Assembly: GCA_964653075.1 (NCBI GenBank)
Contig: CAZZAX010000011.1
Span: 1 to 64,000, forward strand
DNA: 64,000 bases
Reading direction: 5' to 3'
Origin: NIOZ-UU13 sp964653075
Lineage (GTDB): Bacteria > Planctomycetota > Phycisphaerae > Sedimentisphaerales > Anaerobacaceae
In this document: in pieces, positions 52,533 through 61,332 of the stretch
Position numbering within the stretch: the stretch's first letter is position 1
Layout of the letters: every line of letters starts with the position of its first letter
Notes under the pieces: model-generated
What the model was told of the DNA's origin: nothing
The model's database searches: none
Seen by the model: only the letters and a program-made list of their open reading frames with translations
Position numbers and translations under genes: made by a program

Positions 52533-54689
52533 ATGCTAAGAAGCACTTCCGGGCGATGGTGGTCAATTCTTTTTGTGATAATGTTATTTATATGGGGCGG
52601 CTGTCACGGTGAAAGGAAAACTGCTACTAAACACACCGACTCGAGGCGCATCATCAATTTGGATGGTACATGGGAGATAGCACAGGGCTCGATGGATTTA
52701 ATGCCGGACAGCTTCGGGCATAAGGTTCCTGTGCCGGGGCTTGTCGATATGGCCAGGCCTGCGTTCGATGAAGTCGGGAAAAAAAGCGAAGAGCGTCAGG
52801 CGTTCTGGTATCGGCGCAAATTTACCGTTGACGGAGAGATTCCGGATGTTGTAATATTAAAGATTCATAAGGCAAAGTATGGCACGAAGGTATTTCTTAA
52901 CGGTGAGTTGGCGGGTGAGCATCTGCCGTGCTTTACGCTGGCTCTGCTGGATGTGAAGAAATTTCTAAAAGGTTCTGGCAGAGAAAATGAACTAATCGTG
53001 CGGGTGGGTGCCGACCGTGAGAGTATGCCGGAAGATGTGCCGGGAGGCTGGGATTTCGAGAAGTATCTGTATATCCCGGGTATATATGATTCTGTCGAGC
53101 TGATTCTGACAGGCAAGCCGTATATAGTGAACGTGCAAACCGTTCCGGATATTTCGGACAACGAGGTCAGGGTTGTGACGGAAGTGCAAGGGCCCGCCGG
53201 ATCGGGACATGGTTCGGTCTCATACGAAGTAACAGAAGTAAGTACAGGCAAGCTCGTAGGCGCTGTAGAAAGCAATGGCTTTGTTTTTACAAATGGGACA
53301 ACAAAGCTAAACATCAGTGTCCCAATTGATAACTGCAAATTATGGACTCCTGAGAATCCTTTTCTATATGAATTAAGGTTGAGTACAGGTAAGGATTGTG
53401 TTCGGGTCCGGTTTGGGATGCGGTCGTTTAAGTTCGATAAGGAAAGCGGCCGGGCTGTTCTGAACGGCAAGCCGTATATTATGCGCGGGACAAATGTTTG
53501 CGCGTATCGGTTCTTTGAGGATGCAGAGCGGGGCGACAAGCCCTGGCGGAGAGAGTGGGTCCGCCGACTTCATCGCAAGTTCAAGAGTATGCACTGGAAT
53601 TCGATTCGCTACTGTATCGGTTTTCCGCCTGAGCTTTGGTATGAAATCGCCGATGAAGAGGGATTTTTAATTCAGGATGAATTTCCCATCTGGCTGCTCA
53701 GTAAAGCTCCGGAAAATCCGAAGAGCGAGAAGATAATTCCGGAATATACCGAGTGGATGCGTGAGCGATGGAACCATCCCTGCGTTGTAATCTGGGATGC
53801 ACAGAATGAGAGTGTGACACCGGAAACGGGAAAAGCTTTGAGTGCAGTGCGGCATCTGGATTTGTCCAATCGACCGTGGGACAACGGCTGGGCGGCACCT
53901 GAGAGCGGCACTGACTATCTTGAATCTCATCCATATCTTTTTAGCAGGATTCAATGGGGCAGAGGAGATTTTCATTTGTCAGATTTAGCCAATACCTCCG
54001 GCAGGCCCCGCGTGAGAGATGCCCAGAAAGATTATAAGCTTCCAATTATCATCAATGAGTATGCGTGGTTGTGGCTTAATCGTGATGGTACGACAACATG
54101 CTTGACAGATAAGGTTTATGACAATTTGCTCGGGCCAAATTCGACCATAGAACAGAGGCGATTGCTTTATGCACGTTATCTGGCGGCCCTTACCGAATTC
54201 TGGCGGGGCCATCGAGAATGCGCCGGTGTGCTGCACTTCTGCGGTTTGGGATATTCCCGGGCCGGTGACAAGCCCCGGCCCGAGGGCGGCGCGACAAGCG
54301 ACCACTTCATCGACCTGGAGAGACTCACTTTTGAGCCCAACTTCGAGCGGTATGTCCGTGACGCCTTTTCTCCGGTTGGATTGATGATTGATTTCTGGGA
54401 CGAGGAGATTAGCGGCGGAACTCAGCGCAGCTTAAAGGTTTTTGTTATAAATGACCTGCATAAGCAATGGAGTGGGACTGTTCGCCTGCGGATTTTGCGT
54501 GGCGACAATACCGTTGCCGAGCAAACAAAGGATTGTATCGTTAGTCCCCTTGGAAGGGAGATATTGACATTTGAACAAGGGTTTCCACAGCAGGCCGGAG
54601 AATATCAGATTATCGGGGAATTGATTAAGGTTGATGGTGCTGTTGTTCGCAGTCTGCGAGACTTTAAGATAGTATCGGCAGGTAATTAG
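52533..54689 (+). CDS. Glycoside hydrolase family 2 lipoprotein (beta-glucuronidase/galactosidase-like)
   Basis: A 718-residue protein. The signal (about residues 10-26) ends WGGC, so it is likely a lipoprotein. The GH2 order is: sugar-binding domain (about 40-190; FWYRRKFTVDGEIPDVVILKIH), Ig-like domain (about 195-295), TIM barrel (about 300-600). The acid/base is Glu in VIWDAQNESVTPETG (about 415) and the nucleophile Glu in PIIINEYAWLWLNRDG (about 509). The product is released sugar, probably from the same glycan that the next gene desulfates. AGAAAGGAATCAAAA precedes the ATG. It differs clearly from the larger GH2 gene at 21-24 kb. Confidence 0.92.
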   Translation: MLRSTSGRWWSILFVIMLFIWGGCHGERKTATKHTDSRRIINLDGTWEIAQGSMDLMPDSFGHKVPVPGLVDMARPAFDEVGKKSEERQAFWYRRKFTVDGEIPDVVILKIHKAKYGTKVFLNGELAGEHLPCFTLALLDVKKFLKGSGRENELIVRVGADRESMPEDVPGGWDFEKYLYIPGIYDSVELILTGKPYIVNVQTVPDISDNEVRVVTEVQGPAGSGHGSVSYEVTEVSTGKLVGAVESNGFVFTNGTTKLNISVPIDNCKLWTPENPFLYELRLSTGKDCVRVRFGMRSFKFDKESGRAVLNGKPYIMRGTNVCAYRFFEDAERGDKPWRREWVRRLHRKFKSMHWNSIRYCIGFPPELWYEIADEEGFLIQDEFPIWLLSKAPENPKSEKIIPEYTEWMRERWNHPCVVIWDAQNESVTPETGKALSAVRHLDLSNRPWDNGWAAPESGTDYLESHPYLFSRIQWGRGDFHLSDLANTSGRPRVRDAQKDYKLPIIINEYAWLWLNRDGTTTCLTDKVYDNLLGPNSTIEQRRLLYARYLAALTEFWRGHRECAGVLHFCGLGYSRAGDKPRPEGGATSDHFIDLERLTFEPNFERYVRDAFSPVGLMIDFWDEEISGGTQRSLKVFVINDLHKQWSGTVRLRILRGDNTVAEQTKDCIVSPLGREILTFEQGFPQQAGEYQIIGELIKVDGAVVRSLRDFKIVSAGN

Positions 54690-54726
54690 TGTGGAATTTA
54701 TCAATATTATTTTGGAGGACAAAAAA

Positions 54727-56673
54727 ATGAGCACGAACAAAAGTACGCGTCGCGATTTCCTTAAAGCGATAGGATTGTGCGCATCAGGCGTTGCCGTTTC
54801 GGGCTGCGCTGCCCCGGCCAGACGCACGGTATACAGAACTCCTGCCGAAAAACCGAATATCCTCTGGATTACCTGCGAAGACGTCAGCGGTCCTTACTTA
54901 GGCTGTTATGGTGACATTTACGCCAGAACGCCGAATTTAGACGAGCTGGCCAAGCACAGCGTTATATATACAAAAGCCTTTGCGACGGCTCCGGTATGCG
55001 CGCCTTCGCGTTCGTGCCTGGTAACGGGAGTTTACGCAACTTCTACGGGCACACAGCATCTGCGTTCGGACGTAAAATTGCCGAGAGAGATAAAATGTTT
55101 TCCGGAATATCTTCGTGCGGCCGGCTATTACTGCTCAAACAATTATAAAAAGGACTATAACTTCAAGGATGTGGATGTCTGGGACGAATCGAGCCCTACT
55201 GCTCACTGGCGAAGACGCAAGCCGGGTCAGCCGTTTTTCAGTGTGTTCAACTTTACCTCTACACACCAGGGACAGATTAACGGTTCCGATGAGGAATTTT
55301 TTGATAAGTACACGTCGAAACTAAAACCCCAAGAACGCCATGACGGCAAAAGAATTCCTCTTCCGCCATATTATCCTGATACACCGTTTGTGCGGAAAAT
55401 ATGGTGTCGTTATTACAACCTGATTACTTTTATGGACAAGCAGGTCGGCGACTTGCTAAGTGCGCTGCAAGCCGACGGTTTGGTTGATAATACGATAGTG
55501 TTCTTTTTCTCAGACCACGGCCTTGGTCTTCCCCGGTTCAAAAGGACGCTTTACGATTCGGGTCTGAATGTTCCTTTAATTATTCATTTTGGCCGACGAT
55601 ATCAACACTTCTATCCGCTCAAGGCCGGCAGGAGGACGGACAGGCTGGTCAGCTTTGTAGATTTTGCTCCGACTGTGCTGAGCCTGGTTGGTTTGCCCGT
55701 TCCCGGTTATATGCAGGGTAATGCATTTCTTGGCCCTAAGGCGGGCCCGCCGCGGGAATATATATTCGGGGCGTCCAGCCGGGTGGATGAGGCCTATGAG
55801 ATGTCACGCTGTGTTCGTGATAAGCGATACAAGTATATTCGCAATTACATGCCGCATTTGCCTTATATCCAGCCGAGCGAATATCCCGACAGGGCCGAGA
55901 TTATGCAGGAGTTGCGAAAGGTGGTCGCCGAAGAAAATCTGACAAGTGTGCAAAAACAACTCTGGGCGCCGACCAAACCGCTTGAGGAACTGTACGATAC
56001 AATGGCAGACCGACATGAGACAGAAAACCTTGCTCGAAATCCCAAAGCACGCAGGGTTCTTGGGAGAATGCGAAGAGTGCACCGCGGGTGGATGGTAGAG
56101 ACGCATGATACCGGGTTATTGTCGGAAGCGGAGATGCATATTCGTTCGGAAGGCTCGACTCCGTATGAGATGGCAGAGCAAATCAGCAAGTATCCTCAAT
56201 GGCGCATTCTGGATGCGGCGGATTTGGTTGGCAGGGGGCCAAGTAATATTCCGAAGCTGATAAGGTTGTCGAGCAGCTCGGACAGTGCGGTTCGCTACTG
56301 GTCTGTTGTGGCTTTGAGTGTTCTCGGTTCAGGGGCACCGCAAACGGTAAAGTCGCTGACCCAACGGCTGGGAGATTCGAGCCCGAACGTGCGATTTGCA
56401 GCGGCCGGTGCATTGTGCAAGCTGGGGTTGTGTGAAAATGCTTTGCCGGTATTGGCTGAAGGCCTGGAGGAGCAGCGGGAGGAAACAGTCCTGTACGCCG
56501 CACGCGAGATACAGGGTCTTGGCAGTAAGGCCCGCCCGATTGTTCAGCAGATAAAAGACGCCCGCCAACGATGCAGAAATGCGGACGGAGAATATATAAA
56601 TAATAATCATGCAACGTTTATCGACTGGGCTCTAAAGTATGCCCTGGAGAATTGCGGAGAATCATCAAATTAG
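54727..56673 (+). CDS. Tat-exported sulfatase with HEAT-like C-terminal region
   Basis: About 648 residues. The N-terminus MSTNKSTRRDFLKAIGLCASG is a twin-arginine signal and ends VSGC. The sulfatase domain (about 30-490) has NILWITCEDVSGPYLGCYGD, the FGly motif CAPSR within TAPVCAPSRSCLVTG (about 95), and DHGLGLPRFKRTLYDSGLNVPLI (about 270). The Cys is matured to formylglycine; no maturase gene lies in this window. The C-terminal 140 residues hold HEAT-like repeats (VRYWSVVALSVLG, SSPNVRFAAAGALCKLG). Substrate: probably a sulfated polysaccharide or sugar. TTGGAGGAC precedes the ATG. It sits 37 bases after the GH2 gene. Confidence 0.94.
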   Translation: MSTNKSTRRDFLKAIGLCASGVAVSGCAAPARRTVYRTPAEKPNILWITCEDVSGPYLGCYGDIYARTPNLDELAKHSVIYTKAFATAPVCAPSRSCLVTGVYATSTGTQHLRSDVKLPREIKCFPEYLRAAGYYCSNNYKKDYNFKDVDVWDESSPTAHWRRRKPGQPFFSVFNFTSTHQGQINGSDEEFFDKYTSKLKPQERHDGKRIPLPPYYPDTPFVRKIWCRYYNLITFMDKQVGDLLSALQADGLVDNTIVFFFSDHGLGLPRFKRTLYDSGLNVPLIIHFGRRYQHFYPLKAGRRTDRLVSFVDFAPTVLSLVGLPVPGYMQGNAFLGPKAGPPREYIFGASSRVDEAYEMSRCVRDKRYKYIRNYMPHLPYIQPSEYPDRAEIMQELRKVVAEENLTSVQKQLWAPTKPLEELYDTMADRHETENLARNPKARRVLGRMRRVHRGWMVETHDTGLLSEAEMHIRSEGSTPYEMAEQISKYPQWRILDAADLVGRGPSNIPKLIRLSSSSDSAVRYWSVVALSVLGSGAPQTVKSLTQRLGDSSPNVRFAAAGALCKLGLCENALPVLAEGLEEQREETVLYAAREIQGLGSKARPIVQQIKDARQRCRNADGEYINNNHATFIDWALKYALENCGESSN

Positions 56674-56685
56674 CACATTGTGAAA

Positions 56686-58083
56686 ATGAATATTATGAAC
56701 GGCACGCTTATCAACGAAGAAAAAGGCAGCGTTGTTTATGTAATGCTCGTATGTATGGTCGCTGCGCTGGGGGGGCTTTTGTTCGGCTATGATACGGGGG
56801 TAATTAACGGTGCGATAGGGCCCTTAAAAGCACACTTTAGTCTTGATGCAAACTGGGCAGGCTGGGCGACGGGCTGTGCCCTGGTCGGATGTGCTATCGG
56901 GGCGGCCATTGCCGGAGTGCTGAGCGACTGGCTTGGCCGGAAAAAGGTGCTTATTCTTTCTGCGATTTTGTTTTTCATCTCGGCGGTTGGAACCGCCCTG
57001 CCGAAAAGTATTACAACTTTCATCATTTACCGGATAATTGGCGGTTTGGGTGTGGGTGCGGCGTCGATGTCCTCGCCGATGTATATTGCAGAGATAAGCC
57101 CTGCGAGGATTCGCGGGCGGATGGTATCGGTCAATCAGTTTGCGATTGTAACGGGTTTTCTGGTTGTATATTTTGTGAATTATTTTATCGCTCTTCAGGG
57201 CGACGAGATTTGGAACCAGCAGTTTGGCTGGCGGTGGATGTTCGGTTCGGAGTCGCTGCCGGCTTTACTGTTGCTGGTGCTGCTGTTTTTTGTACCGGAG
57301 AGTCCCCGCTGGCTGACCAAACAAAACCGCAGTGACGAGGCGCTGGAGATTCTTGCCCGCGTTGATGGTGCCCAATATGCTCAAACCGAGCTGCTGGAAA
57401 TCAAGGATGCCATTGCCCACGAAAGCGGATCGATAAAACAACTGTTTCAGCCGGGTATGAAGATTGTATTGGTCATCGGTATCGTGTTAGCGGTCCTGCA
57501 GCAGGTTACGGGTATTAATGTTTTCCTTTATTTCGGGACCGAGATTTTCAAGAAGATGGGTTCCGAAACCAATGCCGCACTTCTTCAAACGGTGATAGTC
57601 GGTGCAGTAAACCTTAGTTTTACGATTATTGCTATCTGGACGGTGGACAAAGTTGGCCGAAAGCCTTTGATGATGATAGGCTCAGCGGGGATGGGGCTTT
57701 CGCTGTTAGGGATGGGCTTGATGGCGTACTGCCAAAAAACAGATTTGTGGGTTCTGCTGTTCATACTCGGTTATATAGCCTGCTTTGCGCTCTCGGTCGG
57801 GCCTGTGACATGGGTAATCCTGTCGGAGATTTTCCCGACGCGTATTCGCGGGCGGGCAATGGCCATTGCCACGGTGTGCCTTTGGGTGGCGAATTACGTT
57901 GTTTCTCAAACGTTTCCTATGATGGACGAAAATAACTGGCTGCTCGAAAAGTTTCATCATGCTTTTCCGTTCTGGCTGTATGGGATTTTCTGTGTTGTTC
58001 TGGTTACTTTTGTCCGTCGGTTCGTACCGGAGACCAAGGGCAAGACATTGGAAGAGATAGAAAAACACTGGATGAATTTATAG
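56686..58083 (+). CDS. Sugar porter (MFS, XylE/GLUT type)
   Basis: About 465 residues with 12 membrane spans. The sugar-porter signatures are clear: GGLLFGYDTGVINGA (about residue 25), DWLGRKKVLILSA (about 83), PESPRWL (about 205), LQQVTGINVFLYFG (about 273), DKVGRKPLMMIG (about 325) and PETKGKTLEEIEKHW (about 450). It imports a hexose or pentose with a proton. It starts 12 bases after the sulfatase and most likely takes up the sugar that the GH2 and sulfatase release. The start is uncertain among GTG 56680, ATG 56686 and ATG 56695; none has a good ribosome site, so translation may depend on the upstream gene. Confidence 0.94.
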   Translation: MNIMNGTLINEEKGSVVYVMLVCMVAALGGLLFGYDTGVINGAIGPLKAHFSLDANWAGWATGCALVGCAIGAAIAGVLSDWLGRKKVLILSAILFFISAVGTALPKSITTFIIYRIIGGLGVGAASMSSPMYIAEISPARIRGRMVSVNQFAIVTGFLVVYFVNYFIALQGDEIWNQQFGWRWMFGSESLPALLLLVLLFFVPESPRWLTKQNRSDEALEILARVDGAQYAQTELLEIKDAIAHESGSIKQLFQPGMKIVLVIGIVLAVLQQVTGINVFLYFGTEIFKKMGSETNAALLQTVIVGAVNLSFTIIAIWTVDKVGRKPLMMIGSAGMGLSLLGMGLMAYCQKTDLWVLLFILGYIACFALSVGPVTWVILSEIFPTRIRGRAMAIATVCLWVANYVVSQTFPMMDENNWLLEKFHHAFPFWLYGIFCVVLVTFVRRFVPETKGKTLEEIEKHWMNL

Positions 58084-58135
58084 ATTCGGCAGCGAGAGAA
58101 ATTGTAGTGATATTTTCAGGATAGCAGGATTTAAG

Positions 58136-58558
58136 ATGGATTTTCCCAAGCGAATGACTGTTCAGAGTCACACGATACCTATTGTGCCGAGGTATGCCGA
58201 AACCGACAAAGCGGGAGTGGTTCACCACAGTGTCTATCCTGTTTGGTTTGAAATGGGGCGAACGGAGCTGTTGCGGGCCAACGGGATTGCATACAAAGAC
58301 CTCGAACAAGCAGGGGTATTATTCGTAGTAGCCAAGTTGTGTATAAAATACCGCCGGCCTGCGAGGTATGACGAGAAGCTGCAACTGGAAACACATTGCT
58401 CAGCGGTCACTGCCGGTAAAGTTGAGCACAGCTACAGGCTCACTCGCAGCAGTGATGGATTGCTGTTTGCTGAGGGCTCGACCGTTTTGGCTCATGTCAA
58501 CTCCGAGGGTAAGATCCGCCGAATACCTAAATTTATGTATCCGGCAAAAGACGATTAG
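58136..58558 (+). CDS. Hotdog-fold acyl-CoA thioesterase (YbgC/4HBT type)
   Basis: A 140-residue cytoplasmic enzyme with the 4HBT layout: IPIVPRYAETDKAGVVHHSVYPVWFEMGRTELL (catalytic Asp about residue 22), KIKYRRPARYDEKLQLETHC-like strand region and a final LAHVNSEGKIRRIP. It hydrolyses acyl-CoA thioesters; the natural substrate is not evident. A second ATG (58154) is possible; the first has AGGATTTAAG close by. It lies between the sugar operon and the purine genes, 52 bases after the sugar porter. Confidence 0.9.
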   Translation: MDFPKRMTVQSHTIPIVPRYAETDKAGVVHHSVYPVWFEMGRTELLRANGIAYKDLEQAGVLFVVAKLCIKYRRPARYDEKLQLETHCSAVTAGKVEHSYRLTRSSDGLLFAEGSTVLAHVNSEGKIRRIPKFMYPAKDD

Positions 58559-58669
58559 AAATTCAGGTGATACTTCAGAAAAGAAAAATTTTCATTGAGT
58601 GAATTAAAAAAGCAGTTCATTCAGCGGTTTTCGATTGACAATTCACGCCTGACAATTAACAATCCTTTT

Positions 58670-60106
58670 ATGGCTTCAGAAAAAAAAGAAAACTGCGGTC
58701 TTTTTGGCATTTTTAGTGACCCCGAGGCGGTCCATAAGACCTATTTCGGTCTTCACAGCCTTCAGCACCGCGGACAGGAATCGGCGGGAATTGCCTCCAG
58801 TGATGGTGAAGTGATTCAGTGCTATAGCGGGATGGGTATGGTCAGGAGGGTATTTCGTTCAGGCAGCGGTATTTTAGAAAAGCTTTCTAATCCGATAGCC
58901 ATCGGTCATGTTCGGTATTCAACGACAGGCTCAAGCATGGCGGTAAATTGTCAGCCGCTTTTGGCCGAGTACTCCCGCGGGCAGGTTGCGGTGGCGCATA
59001 ACGGCAACCTTATTAACGCGTCATTATTGCGGGACGAATATGAGGCACACGGCAGTATATTTAACTCCACAAACGATACAGAGGTAATTGTTCATTTACT
59101 CGCCAAGCCGAGCCATGCCGGCAATCCCGACTATTTGGGACACGTATTGAACCATCTTCAGGGCGCATATAGTCTGCTGTTTTTATTTGTCGACCGTATA
59201 GAAGCGGCGCGGGACCCTTACGGAATCAGGCCTTTATGTATAGGCCAGACGGACAACGGTGCTTACGTGGTTGCCAGTGAGACATGCGCCTTTGACATCA
59301 TCAACGCAAAGTTTATTCGTGAAGTTGAGCCCGGTGAAATCGTTCGGCTGGATAAAGACGGGCTGCACAGCAGTTTCTTCGTTAAGCGGGGCACTGTAAC
59401 ACCGGCCTACTGTATCTTCGAGCACATCTACTTCGCCAAACAAAACAGCACATTTTTCGGTGAAAACGTTCACGAGTTCAGAAAGAATCTCGGCAGGCAA
59501 CTGGCAAAAGAACATCCCGTTGATGCGGACGTGGTAATACCCGTGCCGGACTCGGGGACATCAGCGGCGATTGGGTATGCAGAGCAAAGTAAAATACCTT
59601 TCGATATGGGGCTGGTCAGAAGCCATTATATAGGCAGAACATTTATTTCTCCTGAACAGAAGTTAAGAGAGCTGGAAGTCAAACTCAAACTGGCTGTGAT
59701 TAAGGAAGTTGTGGATGGAAACCGCGTTGTGGTGGTGGATGATTCAATTGTCCGCGGCACTACTACCAGAGGCAAGATAAGGGCATTGCGCCAGGCCGGG
59801 GCTAAAGAGATACACATGCGGGTGAGCTGTCCGCCAATCAGGTTTCCCTGTTTTTACGGTATTGATTTTCCAACCAAAGAAGAGCTGCTGGCAAACAATC
59901 GCGATTTGGGGCAAATCGCGGAGTTCCTTGAAGTTGACAGTGTCGGCTATATGTCGCTTGAAGGATTGCTTGGGTGTGCGAAATTGCCTGATGACCACTA
60001 CTGTACGGCCTGCTGGAGCGGCAAATACAGAATACCAATAGATGTTGCAGTCAATAAATTCTCTATGGAGTGCTATCAAATGCATATATTCGAGAACGAA
60101 CAGTAG
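58670..60106 (+). CDS. purF: Amidophosphoribosyltransferase
   Basis: About 478 residues; it catalyses the first step of purine synthesis (PRPP + glutamine to phosphoribosylamine). The chosen start gives MASEKKENCGLFGIFSD; cleavage before the Cys would expose the nucleophile, as in the Bacillus enzyme. Visible: LHSLQHRGQESAGIAS, GHVRYSTTG, HNGNL, the PRPP loop VVVVDDSIVRGTTTRGK (about 363) and Cys residues SCPPIRFPC and YCTACWSG that fit an iron-sulfur cluster. The frame is open 75 bases upstream (TTG at 58595) without conserved sequence. purM follows after 46 bases. Confidence 0.95.
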   Translation: MASEKKENCGLFGIFSDPEAVHKTYFGLHSLQHRGQESAGIASSDGEVIQCYSGMGMVRRVFRSGSGILEKLSNPIAIGHVRYSTTGSSMAVNCQPLLAEYSRGQVAVAHNGNLINASLLRDEYEAHGSIFNSTNDTEVIVHLLAKPSHAGNPDYLGHVLNHLQGAYSLLFLFVDRIEAARDPYGIRPLCIGQTDNGAYVVASETCAFDIINAKFIREVEPGEIVRLDKDGLHSSFFVKRGTVTPAYCIFEHIYFAKQNSTFFGENVHEFRKNLGRQLAKEHPVDADVVIPVPDSGTSAAIGYAEQSKIPFDMGLVRSHYIGRTFISPEQKLRELEVKLKLAVIKEVVDGNRVVVVDDSIVRGTTTRGKIRALRQAGAKEIHMRVSCPPIRFPCFYGIDFPTKEELLANNRDLGQIAEFLEVDSVGYMSLEGLLGCAKLPDDHYCTACWSGKYRIPIDVAVNKFSMECYQMHIFENEQ

Positions 60107-60152
60107 CGTATGTTCAGGTTCCCGGATGTCTGTAAACCAAAAGCGGCGAAAA

Positions 60153-61220
60153 ATGAGCAAATATGTGACCTATGAACAGTCCGGTGTGAGTATCGATGCC
60201 GGGGAGGAGATGGTTAATCAGATTTCTTCGGCGGTAGCGAGCACATTCGGGCCGCGGGTTATCCAGTCACACAATGCCTTTGCAGGGATGTTTCGGCTCG
60301 ATTATGACGAGCGTCTGTTCAAAAGAAATTACAAGAACCCTGTCCTTGTTGCCTGTACCGACGGCGTGGGCAGTAAGGTCCAGTTGGCCGAGAAGATGAA
60401 GAGGTTCGATACCGTAGGGATTGACCTTGTTGCGATGAACGTTAATGATATGCTCGTACAGGGCGCCGAGCCGTTGTTCTTTCTCGACTATCTTGCGGTT
60501 CACAAGCTGGAGCCGAAAATAGTGGCTGAGCTTGTAACAGGCGTTGCGAGAGGCTGCCGGGAAGCCAGCTGTGCGCTGATAGGCGGAGAAACCGCCGAGA
60601 TGCCGGACACCTATTCGGCAGGTGATTTCGATATGGCCGGCTTTGCCGTGGGTGTTGTCGAGCGAAAGAAAATAATTACAGGTGAAATAATAAAAAAAGG
60701 TGATGTGATTCTGGGCCTTGCTTCAAGCGGGCTGCACAGTAACGGTTATACGTTAGCCCGCAATATTTGCTTTAAGCAGGCGAAACTCAAAATGACCGAT
60801 TGTCCGGATGGGCTCGACGGCGCTGCAGTTGGTGAAGCTCTGCTGGAGCCGACTCGAATTTATGTTCGGGCGATAATAAAATTGCTTTCACGATACAAGG
60901 TCAAACGAATAGTTCACGGGATGGCTCATATAACCGGCGGCGGTCTGGTGGGAAATATACCTCGAGTGCTGCCGAAGGGCTGCGATGCGGCAATAAAAAA
61001 ATCGAGCTGGCCGGTACCGAAGATATTTACTTTCCTTCAGAAGAGAGGCCCGGTCGAAGAGGGGGAAATGTTCAGAGTCTTTAATATGGGGATAGGATTC
61101 GTGCTGATAGTGGCGGAAGATTTTGCCGAATCGATAACCAGGAAACTGACAAAATACGGAGAGCGTGTCTATAAGATAGGCCGGATTACTTCCGGCACCG
61201 GCAAGGTAATCCTCAAATAA
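60153..61220 (+). CDS. purM: Phosphoribosylformylglycinamidine cyclo-ligase
   Basis: A 355-residue purine-synthesis enzyme of the AIR synthase family. It opens MSKYVTYEQSGVSIDAGEE, followed by VACTDGVGSKVQLAEKM (about residues 66-82), GIDLVAMNVNDMLVQGAEPLFFLDYLA (about 90-115), ALIGGETAEMPDTY (about 144), LGLASSGLHSNGYTLAR (about 188) and HITGGGLVGNIPRVLP (about 256). These are the diagnostic PurM motifs. The start follows GGCGAAAA; frames open upstream overlap purF and were rejected. It works two steps after PurF in the same pathway. Confidence 0.95.
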   Translation: MSKYVTYEQSGVSIDAGEEMVNQISSAVASTFGPRVIQSHNAFAGMFRLDYDERLFKRNYKNPVLVACTDGVGSKVQLAEKMKRFDTVGIDLVAMNVNDMLVQGAEPLFFLDYLAVHKLEPKIVAELVTGVARGCREASCALIGGETAEMPDTYSAGDFDMAGFAVGVVERKKIITGEIIKKGDVILGLASSGLHSNGYTLARNICFKQAKLKMTDCPDGLDGAAVGEALLEPTRIYVRAIIKLLSRYKVKRIVHGMAHITGGGLVGNIPRVLPKGCDAAIKKSSWPVPKIFTFLQKRGPVEEGEMFRVFNMGIGFVLIVAEDFAESITRKLTKYGERVYKIGRITSGTGKVILK

Positions 61221-61332
61221 GTGTTCGCAATAATAAAGCGAATATGATACAATGTCCGAATCGAGGGTATTAACGGTTGTGTTAAGCATTCTAAATTATA
61301 AACCGCGTACGTTTTTACACAGGAGGTAAAAA

